Assembly: GCA_025765615.1 (NCBI GenBank) | Contig: JAIVFJ010000007.1 | Coordinates: forward strand, 496,001-560,000 | Reading direction: 5' to 3' | Source: Zopfochytrium polystomum | Lineage: Eukaryota; Chytridiomycota; Chytridiomycetes; Chytridiales; Chytridiaceae | Length of the DNA stretch: 64,000 bases | Shown: piece by piece, positions 20,917 to 32,600 of the stretch | Layout: every line of letters begins with the position of its first letter | Numbering within the stretch: the first letter of the stretch is position 1 | Notes under the pieces: model-generated | What the model saw: only the letters and a program-made list of their open reading frames with translations | Told to the model about the DNA's origin: nothing | The model's database searches: none | Made by a program: the position numbers and the translations under genes

Positions 20917-22844
20917 ATGGCGAATGTAAGGGCCGTCTGGGCGCTGCAAGCCGGTCTCTTTTGACCTCGTCCAAGCCCGCCCTCTTCTCCAGCGATGCCG
21001 AGACTTCGAGGCACACCCATTCTTACTTCTCGCCGCCCTTTCTCACTACCCTTACCAATCAGCGTTTCGAATTCGAAGAAAAGGCATGCACCGACGCACG
21101 AGCCGCCGTCGAGCGCGCCAACGCGTGCATCGAGTGGCTGTGCGCCGACAAGACCTATTACACACCCACGTTGTTCCTCAACATGGAGCCGCCGCCGCTT
21201 CTCCGGCCAACCGCTCTCTTCCGAACCCAGTTTGCCGTGACGGCTTTCTTGAACGCGGTGCGGCACCACGACAAAGCAGCCAGCCACCCCACCCCCATTA
21301 GCTTCCACGTCCGAATCGACTGCCGCCCGTTCGACGCCCAGCTCGCCACCGCCGCCCTTGAAGGCGTGAACGAATTCCTATCAGACCCGGCGCAGCGAAA
21401 CCTGCGGGTCAGGTCGGTGACGTACACCTACGTGCCGAGCAAGGAGAGCCTCCAAGTAATCACCAGCTTCGTGCAGGCCCCTGCGTGCCGGGTGCATGCG
21501 CTGCTCCTCGACCCACCGGCCGACCAGACCTACAAGGACTCGCTGCCGTACGACCTTTACCGCGGTCTGCTGGGGCCGCCCGCACGGCTCTCGACCCTAT
21601 ACATCGACGCCGTCGGCTTCGGCCCAGACTTTGCGGCCGCCCTCGCCGCAGGCTGCCGAGCGACGGGCACCGTCACAACCCTGTCGCTGTGCATGTCACC
21701 CGAGCTGTTTGGGCTCTTTGCCTCGTCGGTCGCCGAGCGCGGCGGCGGCGCCAAGCTGCGGTTGCAGGCCCTCCTGGTCTCGCTGATCTGGCCCGTGCTC
21801 CCGGGCGGCGAAACCGGCTCGCACCGCCGCGCCGACACGGTCGACATGGGCAGCGCGAGGCTGCCCCTCATCGCGCAGGCCATCGCGGCGGTTCTCGCCG
21901 CCGCCCCGTCCCTGGTCACCCTCCGCATCGCTACCCCACGCTGCATCGCCCACCTCTCCGACACCCACCTCGCCCCGCTCTTTGCCCACCTCGCCCGTCA
22001 GCCCGCCGCAAACCCCGTCCTCCAATCCCTCTCCCTCGCCGCCGCGCTCGCCGAACCTGCCCTCCTCCGCCTCGCTGACGTCCTCCCCGCCCTCCCGCAC
22101 CTCCGCGAACTGGCACTCCCAGGAACCATCGCCTCCCAGCGCGCCCTCCTCGCCCTCCTCCGCGCCGCCGCAGCCGCAACAGCCGGACAGAGGACCTTGA
22201 AGGTCCTCAACGTCCAGTGCCCGTTCTCCCGCTTCAAACCCATTCCAGGCCTCGCCGCCGCCATCCGCGATACCGCCGTCGCCGCAATAGGCACCGGCAA
22301 CGCGCTCGCCTGGCACCACCCGGACCTCGTCGCCGCCGTCCGGGCCAATCCGCGCATCGAATCGCGCCTCGAAGGCGACGCACGGCCGCCGCCGCCAGAC
22401 TACGCCGCCCGCGCCGCGGCCGCAAAGTCCCTCCTCGCCGTCGGACGGACGATGCTGTGCCGCCGCCCGCCTCCGCCCGCCGCCGCCGCGACCGTCGACG
22501 ACGACGACAACGTCAACACCGAGGAAAGACGGCGGCGAGCCGACGCTGTGCAGCTGCTACAGCAGCAGCGCCGCCAATTCGTCCTCGAGATCGTCGTCGC
22601 CGCGGTCCTATCCGACGCGCGGTTCGCGCCGGCAGACGCGCGCGTGCTGGTCGTGGCGCTGCGGGACCGCAGGTCGCTCGGGTGGCTGGTCGATCCGGCG
22701 GCGGAGTTCGACGCGGCGGTGCGGGCGACCGGGACGCGGTGGGGGAGCGCGTGGGGCGGGAGTATTGGGTCCGAGGCGTTTGTGAGGGCGCTGGTGGAAA
22801 GGTGCGCGGCGTTTGTGGCGTGCGTCGAGGAAGGGCTTGTTTGA
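20917..22844 (+). CDS. Leucine-rich repeat-like hypothetical protein
   Basis: The body is an uninterrupted frame rich in Leu and Ala. My preferred start is ATG GCG AAT at 20917-20925, followed by GTAAGG...CAATCAG and an exon from 21063, giving MANRFEFEEKACTDARAAVE. Another acceptor at about 20991 changes the frame, so the start is tentative. Middle residues show irregular Leu-rich units (LSTLYIDAVGFG, VTTLSLCMSPEL, LVTLRIATPRCIAHL, LQSLSLAAAL, LRELALPG, LKVLNVQCPF), spaced like divergent LRRs with about 25-60 residues between them. The C-terminal 150 residues contain a poly-Asp patch, QLLQQQRRQF and a closing alpha-helical segment. No signal peptide. LRR/F-box or tubulin-chaperone-like scaffolds are possibilities; no function is assigned. 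Confidence 0.55.
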
Positions 22845-23724
22845 AGGGGTTGTGCGTGTTGGGGGGCGGGCGGGCGGGAGGGGAGCTTGCGCGTGTGTGT
22901 GTTGGTTGTTGGTGTGTGTGTGTGTTTCTGTGTGTGTGTGTCTGTGTCTGTGGGGAAGATGTAGGGGAGGATGAAGCATAAGTAACCATTGCGTAAGTAA
23001 CCTTTTTTTTTTTTTTTTTTGGACGGCAAGCTCGTGTGGAACAGAAAATTCAGTTGCGGTTTTCCTTGATTCCTCGATTTCACAGAGCTACATTGGTCAT
23101 TGTGGAACAAAGCGGCTTTCGCGGTGGTCGTGTCCTCTCCACAACCCCAAAAGATTTGAGAGTGAGATCCCAGAGGCCATTTCGACGAACTCTCCACCTC
23201 CAAAGGTTTTAAACAGAAACTTGGTGCGCAAGACTTCACATACTGGGGAAAAACTGGGCTGACCAATTGGAGAGTATTCCCATCTTCATGACCGCGCTTC
23301 GATCGTCCGACAGTTTCCGATCTTGCCATGATTTGGCCGCTGCCACGTGGTAGAGGCCGCACAGTTCATGATGGGCTCCGAGTAGAGGATGTCGTTCGTT
23401 TCAGCGAGGCCACAGTGACTATTTGGCCAAGTACAGCGCCTTTCCATTAGGTCAGCCCGCGTCATTCATCCATAAAAATATTTTCTCGGAGATCCAGGAC
23501 GGGAACGTCCGGTAAAGGAGAAACGTGCCTGCAATCTGTCGTTTCGCGCGTCAATTTCAGCTTTCAAACGAACAACATACTAGAAAGAACATAGACGAGA
23601 TCTGTAGAACTTAAACAAGTAGTTCCTCAAAAACCATAGAGGGGGGGGCAACGAGGACGCGAAAACGGTTCCTTGTGACGGGACAACCGGCACAAAATGG
23701 ACGAATTCAAAAAAAAAAGGAATG
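22845..23724. other. Intergenic region with GT microsatellite and poly-T
   Basis: Holds a (GT)n/(TCTGTG)n tract at about 22890-22950, poly-T at 23004-23022 and a G run at 23641-23648. Nothing coding was supported between the convergent gene ends. Confidence 0.5.
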
Positions 23725-25903
23725 TCACAACTCGGCACGAGAACCCTGCGAGGAAGCAGCCGCGTCCCCACCGACGGCGGCGCCGGCCTTCTTGCGCGCT
23801 CGCACCTTTTCAGCGATCTCCACCAGCTGCCGGATCATGCGGTGCGTGCGCCGGTCGCCGGTGCTTTCAAACTGGCAAAAGTTTGGGACGTACCCAACTG
23901 CCATGTTGAGGTCGCGGTTCCACTTTTTTTGGGGTGGGGCGGGGGGAAAGGGGAGACGTTGATAATGATTTAGTGCGTAGGAAGAGGGTGTCCAAGTATT
24001 GAATGGGTAGGCCCGCTTCACCACGTAACAGATCCACTCACCATGATAACACTTCCACCCGCGCCAAACCACCCGATCCAGCCCCTCCCGGGGACGGCCG
24101 GAATCATCTCAAAGTAGCCCCAGCCGCCGGATGTCCACTGCATCGGGAACCCGATGACGGCGTCGACCTCGGGGTCGAGAACGCGGGAGCCGGACGCGAC
24201 CGTCTCCGCGCGGAGCAGAGTTGAGCCGTCGAGGGTGCCGTTGTTTAGCATGAATGCGGCGAGGCGAGCGAGCTGCGAGGGACGCCATTGAGCGTGCGTA
24301 GAGGGGCAGAGGTGTCAGTCCGGCAAACTTGGTAAAAAGTGGAAGAAAAGAAGCCAAGGCACAAAAAACTTCCCCTTACCGTCCTCGCATTCGTCAGTCC
24401 ACCATAGCTGCCGCCCACGCCGCGCAAGACAGCCTCAGCGTTGTAGTTATCCGGCCACGCTCGCGGATTGGCGAACTTTGGCCCGCTGTTGAGCAGCGCC
24501 TTTGCGCTGACGCTGCGCGGGTCGACGTACGAGTTGTAGATAACGGGCGGCAGCGGGACCTTGCCGAGCCACCGCAGGATCGGGTCTGGGACGAGGATGA
24601 GGAAGAGGATGTCCGGGAAGGGAAGCGTCTGGAGTGGGGAGACGCGCCAGCGGTGAAGGTGGTAGTTTGCCGGCGACAGGCCGTAGAAGAAGGAGTAGGT
24701 GCTGGTGGTTGACGGGTCGGCAGTTGTGGTGGTCGTTTCGTCTGCGGATGGGTATAGCTTGGGAACGATGTCGTCCCTGGGTTGGTTAAAGGAGGTAGTG
24801 TGAAGAGGCCGGCATTCAGCAATTTGATCGAGCGAGGGGACTCCATCTGAACGCTGAGAACAGAGAATTACGGCAGCAAACCTCTCTTCCCACTCAACTG
24901 CATGATCTCGCGGAGCGACTTTCCCTCAGGATGCGCGCGCTTCACGACTTCGTTCAAGAACCAACCCCTTGTCGTCGCGTGGTACGCACTGCGCGAGACG
25001 CCCCCGAACGCGTGCGGCTGGCCCGCAATCTTGATCGCTAGCGGCTCCTCGTCCGCCACGTCTTCAGGCGTGGGCACGCGGTCCTCGTCCAAGAACGGCA
25101 CGCCGCCACGGTGCTGCAGCAGGTCGCCCACCGTCACCCTTTCTTTCCCGCCTTCGCCAAACTCGGGCCAGTACGCTGCGACCGGCTTCGCGAGGTCGAT
25201 GTAGTTTTGCTCGACCATGTGGAGGAGGACAATGGACGTCACCGCTTTGGTGGAGGAGAAGACCAGCTGCAGGGTGGACTCGTTGTACGGGTAGCGTCGT
25301 GCGCTGTCGGAAAAGCCGCCGTAGAGGTCGACGACTTGTTCGCCGTCAACTAAATTACATTGACGGTGAGGGCAGAAATTAATGGTGGTCTACAAAAAAT
25401 CATGGTGCTCTACCGTAAGCAGCAAAGCTGGCGCCGATCTCGTCGCCGTCAATCCACCCTGTCGTGAACGTCTCTCTGAGAGGCTCGTAGTCCGGGTGGG
25501 CATAGCCTGTGATCCGAACTGGTTTTGGGCACCCCACACCGAGAATCTGTGAAAGATATCGTAAGGGTAACGAAATAGGGTGGAGAGGGCGACATTTACC
25601 CTGCAGGTTGTGGGATAAGCGGGCCCGAAGAGGACAAAGTACCTGTCGTTGGGGAACGAGGGTTAAAGTGGAACAAAAGTGCGAGGGAGACTCTCAGTGA
25701 GGGCTCTCGGATACAAAGCTCTTCCCCGGTCTGATCGAGGAGTTGGCCGCTTACCGGTACAGGGCGCCAAGCACGAGCGCCAGCAGGAGAGCGACGAGCC
25801 AGGATGGCGTCGGCGCTTGCAGTCTTTTCCTGCTGCTGCTGGTGGTGGCAGAGGAGGAGTAAGAGGAGGAGGAGGAGGTGTTCGTGGTGACGGACGTCGT
25901 CAT
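23725..25903 (-). CDS. Beta-lactamase-fold serine hydrolase with N-terminal membrane anchor
   Basis: Seven exons splice cleanly: 25755-25903, 25600-25642, 25546-25414, 25349-24872, 24776-24380, 24272-24042 and 23922-23725. A short Ser/Thr-rich N terminus precedes the anchor WLVALLLALVLGALY. The catalytic S-x-x-K is FSSTK in VFSSTKAVTSIVLLHMVE. Next come LLQHRGGVPFLDE, the second motif region AYHATTRGWFLNEVVKR (Tyr as general base, the YHAxTxG form of EstB/LACTB-like proteins) and a C-terminal WFGAGGSV in place of KTG/HxG. The family covers class C-like esterases and peptidases rather than true antibiotic resistance enzymes. An alternative upstream ATG at 26023 would add an Arg-Gln repeat encoded by a TCTCTG microsatellite, which I judge unlikely. 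No frame break. Confidence 0.88.
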
Positions 25904-25929
25904 CGTCGGCGTCGGAGTCGTCCTCGGGA

Positions 25930-25986
25930 TCTCGCTCTGTCTCTGTCTCTGTCTCTGTCTCTGTCTCTGTCTCTGTCTCTGTCTCG
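25930..25986. repeat. TCTCTG hexanucleotide microsatellite
   Basis: About nine tandem copies of CTCTGT just upstream of the beta-lactamase-like start codon, probably in its promoter or 5' UTR. Confidence 0.8.
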
Positions 25987-26515
25987 GCTGAAAGTGCCTC
26001 CTCGATCGCTCAAATCGGGGCAAGGTTTTGCCGCGATTTGTCTTCCTGCGCCCCGTCGCCAGTCTTCGGGGTCTTCGGTGCTCAAATCACAAAACATTGC
26101 CACCACGCTAGACGATTCACCACCCGCGTTTACAGTTCCCCGCCGCCCCCCAATTCGTTCAAAAACAGCTAGTCACCATATCCGCAGTCCGCGATTCTGG
26201 CAGCTGAGGGGCTAACGATGTTAGTGGTGTGGGCGTGTGGTGATTCGTTTGGTTGTTATTAGTCCATTGCCTCGCATCGCGCCCGCTTTGAGCGGACTCC
26301 ATGGCAATGTGCACTTTGTTGCTGTTTTTTTCCCATGGAAGATGGGGTGAAAGTGGGGGTGTGCGGTGTTGGCCTGTGGACGACTTCTTTGGAGGAGGGG
26401 CTCTCCTGAAAATTCTCCCACGGCAGAGAAGTAAGTCAAAGAGCAAAAAAGTTGAGATAGTTTTGATATTAACATGCCAACATCGACTCCTTAGTTCCTT
26501 ACTCACGGTAGCTGC
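25987..26515. other. Intergenic region
   Basis: No gene supported; lies between the upstream end of the beta-lactamase-like gene and the probable 3' end of the F-box gene on the same strand. Confidence 0.35.
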
Positions 26516-27656
26516 TCACAGGTTGAACAGCCGACCGTCGCGCTCAATCACTACACGTGCGAAGTCGCTGCGTCCGGCCTCCCCAGCCGCTCGCAGCGCC
26601 GCTCTTGCCACGCACCGGTGCATCAGCTCGCCGCCGCACTCCTTGCTCCTCCTGGCCCCCTTAGACCAATCAGCTCTGTCGAGATCCTCCGCCATGCGCC
26701 CACGGCCCCGCCGCTGTAAGACAAAGCACCTTCAAAACGTACCTGGAGTCCGCAAGCAGAGCGTCCAGCGGAATCTTTGGGAATTCGTCCGCACGGATTT
26801 CAACTTCCTGGCCCGACGCCAAGTAGGTGAGCCCCAGCGAGAGCGCAGCGACCTACTCCAGCCACCTGTCGCTCCTGAGCTCCGCGAGGCTGGGTTGGTG
26901 GACATTCGGAGCCAGCAGGCGCCGTTCGGAGCCGTGAGCGAGTCTCAGGGCAAGCCCCATGTGGAGCAGAGCCAAGAGATCGATGGGCAGCCCAAACCGC
27001 GCGACGACCGCCGCTGCGAAAGACGGTGGAAGCTTGCGCCAGAGAGGACCGGTGTCGCAAAGTCTGCATGAACTGGGTTGCCACCGGCGGCAGGACATTG
27101 CTGGTGGTGGGTGCGGTGGTCTTGGTGGCAGCGGTACATGGCCAGGAGTGCCGGCGATGGGTATGCACATGCAACCCGGGAGCTGCCTGTGGGGGAAGCA
27201 GTATTTCACGATTAATTCACCCCGATACAACCCAAGGGCAGAGTGTTGGAGGCTTTGTGGAAGCCTGATTCCATGCTTGCTGATGAGGTTAGGGTTGGAC
27301 CAGTTTGAAACATGTGCCTTCGCAAACGGCCCCAGACGACAGAGACTGCGCCCTTCGGAAAGGGTCCGCGGATTGGTGAATCTCCATCGATATCCTCTAC
27401 GATGGCTTTGAATGTGTAGCACGCGTTGCGGACGTTCACGAGGTCCTGAGGATGAAGAAGGACGAAGATGGAGAAGATGATCGAGGCGGGAATCTCGCTC
27501 AGCCCTGCCGCACGTCTCGGGCCTTGCTCTTCTTGCTGGATAGGCTGAGACGATTCCGCTAGGCAACTGGCCTGTTCCGGTGCGTACTTGCGCCGAAGTC
27601 TCGCCGCGACGTCGCAGGGATGATGTCGTCGGTCTTGGAGGTGGTGTGCGTCGCAT
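26516..27656 (-). CDS. F-box domain protein, frame-broken
   Basis: Exon 1 (27588-27656) encodes MRRTPPPRPTTSSLRRRGET. After a 52-bp intron (27536-27587, GTACGC...CCAG) exon 2 gives an F-box: LSEIPASIIFSIFVLLHPQD then LVNVRNACYTFKAIVED, close to the L-P-x-E-I-L...L-x-P-x-D-L...V-C-x-x-F-x-x-L consensus. F-box proteins bring substrates to SCF ubiquitin ligases through Skp1. A second intron (GTGAAT...CCCACAG, about 27187-27222) is likely. Downstream, coding-looking text continues in changing frames: KLPPSFAAAVVARFGLPIDL, then SLGLTYLASGQEVEIRADEF after an in-frame TAG near 26851, then HRCVARAALRAAGEAGRSDF to a TGA at 26516-26518. These look like one protein with at least two indels and one stop. 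The 3' structure is tentative. Confidence 0.5.
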
Positions 27657-29657
27657 CGGATTTTGTGAGTCGCTTAGTCGCACGTGCCAGTGGCGAAGTT
27701 TTGTGTTAGTTTGATGAGCTGGCTTGGCACTAAACAGCACGCGCTCCAAATTTCGCACGCTTGAGTTGCACGTAGAGATGAACACCGCTCTGCAACTGCA
27801 ATCGGGAACTTCCAGTTTTTTCTTACTTTGTTTCACATTTTGAAGCATCTTTCGCCATTTCAACGGTACCGTCCACGTCATTGGTGGTGCAACGAAAGCG
27901 AATCCAAAATCACTGGTCAGCACTTATCTTTCCGCTATCCAGAGGAGATGAAAAGAGGTGAATTGGCCAGTCTTTCTCAGAGGCAATCCCCAAACAAAAA
28001 GAAGAGTAAAAATTGAGTAAAACATGCTAGCTAAAACAAAGCGACCAAAAGTGGCCAAGGAGAAGTAACTTGAGATAAGTCAAAGCATACCCCATGAAAT
28101 CATCTCCAAAAAAGACAAGGAATAATGGCAAAGGCGTGACCGCGACGTCGGGTGTGACACCTCTCAGACAGGTAAAATTGAGCTTACAAACAAATAGATG
28201 ATTAAAGGCTTAACCCCTAAAAAGTGTCACCCATCAGGTCCGCCCGTGGTGATGCTGATGGTGCTGTTGCTGCTGCTGGTGAGGTTGATGCACAAAGGAC
28301 TTTCCTGGGGGCCGCGCTTTGGCCGGCTCGTGGCGCGGGGCGTCGGCCGCCCGGAGATTTTGGATTGGGTTGGTCGCCCACCAGGCAGGTCCCCATTGTG
28401 GATTCGTTGGCCCCGTTGGCTGAGGCTTCGGCGCGGGGCGGGCGTGCACGGCGCCGAAGAGGTGGTGCGGATCCGAGTAGCGTCGCGAACAGGAGCGTCA
28501 GCATCAGGAGTTGGAGGACTGGGAATGACGGGGGTGGGTTTTCTAAGGTGGTTTGGGTTTTCTGGGGACATTTGTAGTGGCTTTTTTGTTAGAGGGTTGG
28601 TGAGGGGGAATGAGCCTTTTGTAGTTTCTTCGCAGTGAGAGTGACGGTGGTAGTGTTTTGGCGTCAAGAATGGGATGGTGTATATATATATATATATGGG
28701 GAGGATGGGGAAGACAGCCTCTTGCGCAAAGCAGTCAGTCGCTCGGTGTTGGAAGGCTGTCTTCGAGGTCCGCCGACACGACACGGGGAGAAGAGACGAA
28801 GATAGGCTTCCAGGCGCGCTTTGTTTCGGTGGGACGTGCGGCAGGTAAACAAACCGAACGGAACGAAGACAACCCCGAAGGTCACGGTAGGAGAAGAAAA
28901 CAAATAATTAATAATGAGAAACGTGGGAGCGGAAAGGAATTATTGCTGCTGGGTCGGATGGTGGGAACACCCCCCCAATCGAGAGCGTTGACCCACCCCC
29001 AGACATGCTGACAAAGGTGATCTCTGTCCTTCTCCTCGGTGACGTATCACAAATCGTCCGTTACAGTTTGTTTGTATTCGCCGTTAGTTATATCATTAAT
29101 GAAGGGAACTGTTCGTCTCTTCTTCCACTCCATAATAAAGCGAGAAGAGCGAAGCCATTTCTTTCAATGAAAGGAGAAACGAGGGGAATACTAATATATC
29201 TGATTTTTTGGGACGTCCGGTGTGGGTGTATATCGCCAAAACGCCTAATAGACAAGTTAACAATGTGGTAGTGCTCGTCGCCCTGGTAGCCAGGCCGCTT
29301 AAAGTGCTTCGATCCCTTAAAGCCGCATCTTTTTCTCGCCGGTAGGCCGCTTGATGTACTGTATAAAAAAATATAGTTTCCTGCATATGCAGTACAGTTT
29401 TTCTATTTTTTCGTTTTTCGATGAACGGATTGCAAGCATGTAAGCGCTGGTCAACTTTTGGAGGGGGCTGGACGCTTTTCTTTCAAGCGAATCTCCGCTC
29501 TTGGCGCTGGGCATCACGTCTGGACAAGGTATTATACAATGTGAATGAACTGACAGGTGCTCGGCCACAAGTGCGACGTTGCTGTGACTTGGCGTCAAGC
29601 ACGTGAACAAGAACGGTGTTTTTTGCTGCAGACAAGCCTTCTGATCGGCGATTGCCA
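27657..29657. other. 2-kb region without a supported gene
   Basis: AT-richer than its surroundings. It has a (TA)n tract at about 28679-28697 and small open frames on both strands, including a minus-strand one at 28217-28504 starting MLTLLFATLLGSAPPL that could be a small secreted protein. None has convincing support from splicing or homology by eye. Confidence 0.35.
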
Positions 29658-32600
29658 ATGGAGGAGGGCTTCGATCCAGTCCCCGTCGCCGTCGAATCAA
29701 CCGACCCCACGACGACGTCCCGCGACGGCGCGGCGGCTGCGGCAGGACCGCATGAACAAGAACTGGAGGCCCCAGCGGACGGCGGCGGCGGCGGCGGCCG
29801 TGCCCTTGTTGCAACAACAACAACAACAACAACTACTTCAGACGCCGCCGCCTCTGCTGTCCCTGCTTCTGGTGGCGGCGCAAACCCCGTCCAACTATCC
29901 ACGGACCGGCGAATCGCCACCGGCACCTCGGCTCTTTCCGATCGGCCAGAAGGCCCGTCTCCTCTGCAGGATCGCCCATTGTATTCCCCACTCTCCCCGA
30001 CAGCTCGTGCGGCAATGCTATTTCGTTCTTTCATCGATGCTGCTGGCACCTTCTCCGACGCTGTCCCCAGTCCCATCGCCTCGATTGTTGCAAAGCAGCG
30101 CTCGGAGATTCTTGCCTCCGCTCTGAGAGCGGCAGCTGCAGCGCAGCCAAAATCAACCAGCGGGTCTCCATCTCAACCAAAGGCCAAAGGCATCGCTGCT
30201 GCAACGGCAGGGGACGAGCGCTTGTCGTCCAGCTCATCCTCTGGTCGTAAAGTAGAGACTGTCTGGGACAGCGAGGACTACGAAGCCCTTGCGATCGTAC
30301 GAGCCATGGCGGAGCAGGCAAAAGAACTGGAGCGTATTCTTGCAGAGTCCATAGGTGAGACTATCAGCATTTGTGTTTCGATTGTTCGTGGTGGGTCCTC
30401 AACCCCTGACGCCCTCTTCGTCGATATCAATGCATTGATCAGAGAAGAACGTAACTGCTTCCGACTTGGAAGAGAACAAGTCGTTCCTGTCCACCAAGCG
30501 ATCGATCGCAGACCTCAGCGCAGACGCGGTGTCCGTGTTTCGCATCGACGACTACATGACCGATGGTGGTTCACCTCGCTCTCTCTTTTCTGACATGTCC
30601 ACCCGGAGAAGAGCGGACTCGGTGTCTGTGTTCGACTACTCAGCGTACAACTCGTCTCCCAGTCCACCGCAGAATCAGGCAGCTCTTAATCGAAAAGCTT
30701 CCGCTTTGACAGTGGGACACATGATCTCGGATCTTGACCTAACAATTTCGGAGATTGAGAATGCGCGAGAAATCAATGATTTTGTGGAAGACCTTTACGA
30801 CACTACATCGGACGCGAGTAGCTCGAGGCAATTTGAGTCCAAAGTTGTAGGTAATACGGTACGGAATTTGTGAATATTAACACGTCAAAATCCAGGCTCT
30901 GTACGATAATTCATTGGCTACGAACGATGCTGCAGTTCATTCCGCGGAGGTCGCTTACTCTCCACCTCAAAGCCAAAACGACGGGACTATTTGGGACAAA
31001 CGGTCACAATCTGCCCCATCTGCACTCACCAGAATGCCCGAGTCTGATGGGGCCACCTCGAATTTCAATTACCGTCTGTCATTGCTTGGCCTGGGCTCCA
31101 GTCGGCTGCTTGCCGCTCCAACGCGCCCATCTTCCAGAAGTTATGCAGAATCTTCCTCCTTCCAACTTCAACAATGCAGCTCTTCAAGCACAAAGGTCGA
31201 ATGGATACGGTCCGCGCGGAGAGCAGCGGTCAGAGCAGTTCGGTTGGAGTCCTGTTTCAGGTGCGATGTCTCCGTCCGTCGACACAACTTCTTCAGGATA
31301 CACCTCTCCCCTGCCCGGAAAGTCATCCCCTTTGCCGCACCTTTCAGCCAAAGCTAGCGTTGATTCGAATCCTCCTCGCTGGGCGTCTTTACTTCACGGG
31401 CACGAACCTGCCTCGAATGCCAACAATCCATCCTCCATCACGGCAAATCGACTTGCCAGTCTATCACGTACTGCGACACCGACACCATCCATGGATGATC
31501 GAAGAACGGACAGCTATCCGCAGCACCAACCTCCAGTTTCCTACTTTTTTCCGCCGAGTTCACGCCAAGAACTCCGTGATTCGCCAAACATTCGCGTGCA
31601 GTCACCGAATCGCATAAAACATATTCCTGCTATTGAGCTATCGGAAGCATCGAGCACCAATTCCGCTTCAATCGAATCCACCTGAGGATTGGCTGTCAAA
31701 CCTTGAAGGCAATGGGCACTACACCGGATCTGGCAGACTTGTTGCACAGCGCTCAGACCGCGAGAGTTCCAGCGCTACCCCTGTTCCGCAAGAGTACGCT
31801 GGCTTTTCCTTTCCAGCTGGACCAAGCTATCAAGCCCCGCAAGATTGGAACCAATTCACTGACCGCAGACGATCATCTCAGGCGACGTTGACTATCCAAA
31901 GTGCGAGCCAAGGGGGTGCTTTGGAATCGGTCCTGCGTGGCCCAACACCTCAGCAATCCTTGCCGCAAAATAATGGTAGCGAACCGATCGCCATGCAGAG
32001 GCAGCCGAATGGACCAGGACCAGGAAGTAGGCAAGCACTCCTGCCGCAGGCTACGAGTCCCACGCGGCTCGACCTTAGAACGATTTTGTCACGAGCGCCA
32101 ACCCCATCGAACCGGACGCATTCGGCTCAAGGGTTTAACGGACAAGTAATTGATGGGCCACGTAGCGCACCTCACACAATTACCTGTAATACCGACGATC
32201 AGTTATCCCCCAGGTGCATCGCCAGAAGCCTTTCGTAAGTGGTGACAGCAGCATACAAAATGCCAGCACTCAGGGTCGAGGGCGGGAACTTCGTTCCTCG
32301 CTCGAGACAAGAGGCAACGCCGCTGTGGCTCGCTCCAAGTCAGCGGGATCGCATTACAACATGTCGGTCGGCTCTTCTGGCAGTCGTGAAACACCTTCAA
32401 ACGCAACAATCCGATGGAACAGAGCGCTTTTTGAGGGCCGGTGATCTCATGACATCGACACCACTCTTGACGCGATGGGGAATGCTCCACTACTACAAGA
32501 AGAACGACTATGTTCCGAAAACTTCGCAAAGGGCTTTTACGTCCTTTCCGCCGCTAAGCAGCGACTGTACTGGTTCAAAGGCGTAACGTCTTCCGGCAAT

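Noticed and set aside
22400..23362. 320-codon minus-strand open frame over the end of the leucine-rich gene
   Set aside because: It is partly antisense shadow and partly translated microsatellite (Thr-His repeats and poly-Lys).
25904..26023. Upstream ATG of the beta-lactamase-like gene adding an Arg-Gln repeat
   Set aside because: The extension is the translation of a hexanucleotide microsatellite; the ATG at 25903 precedes a normal anchor.
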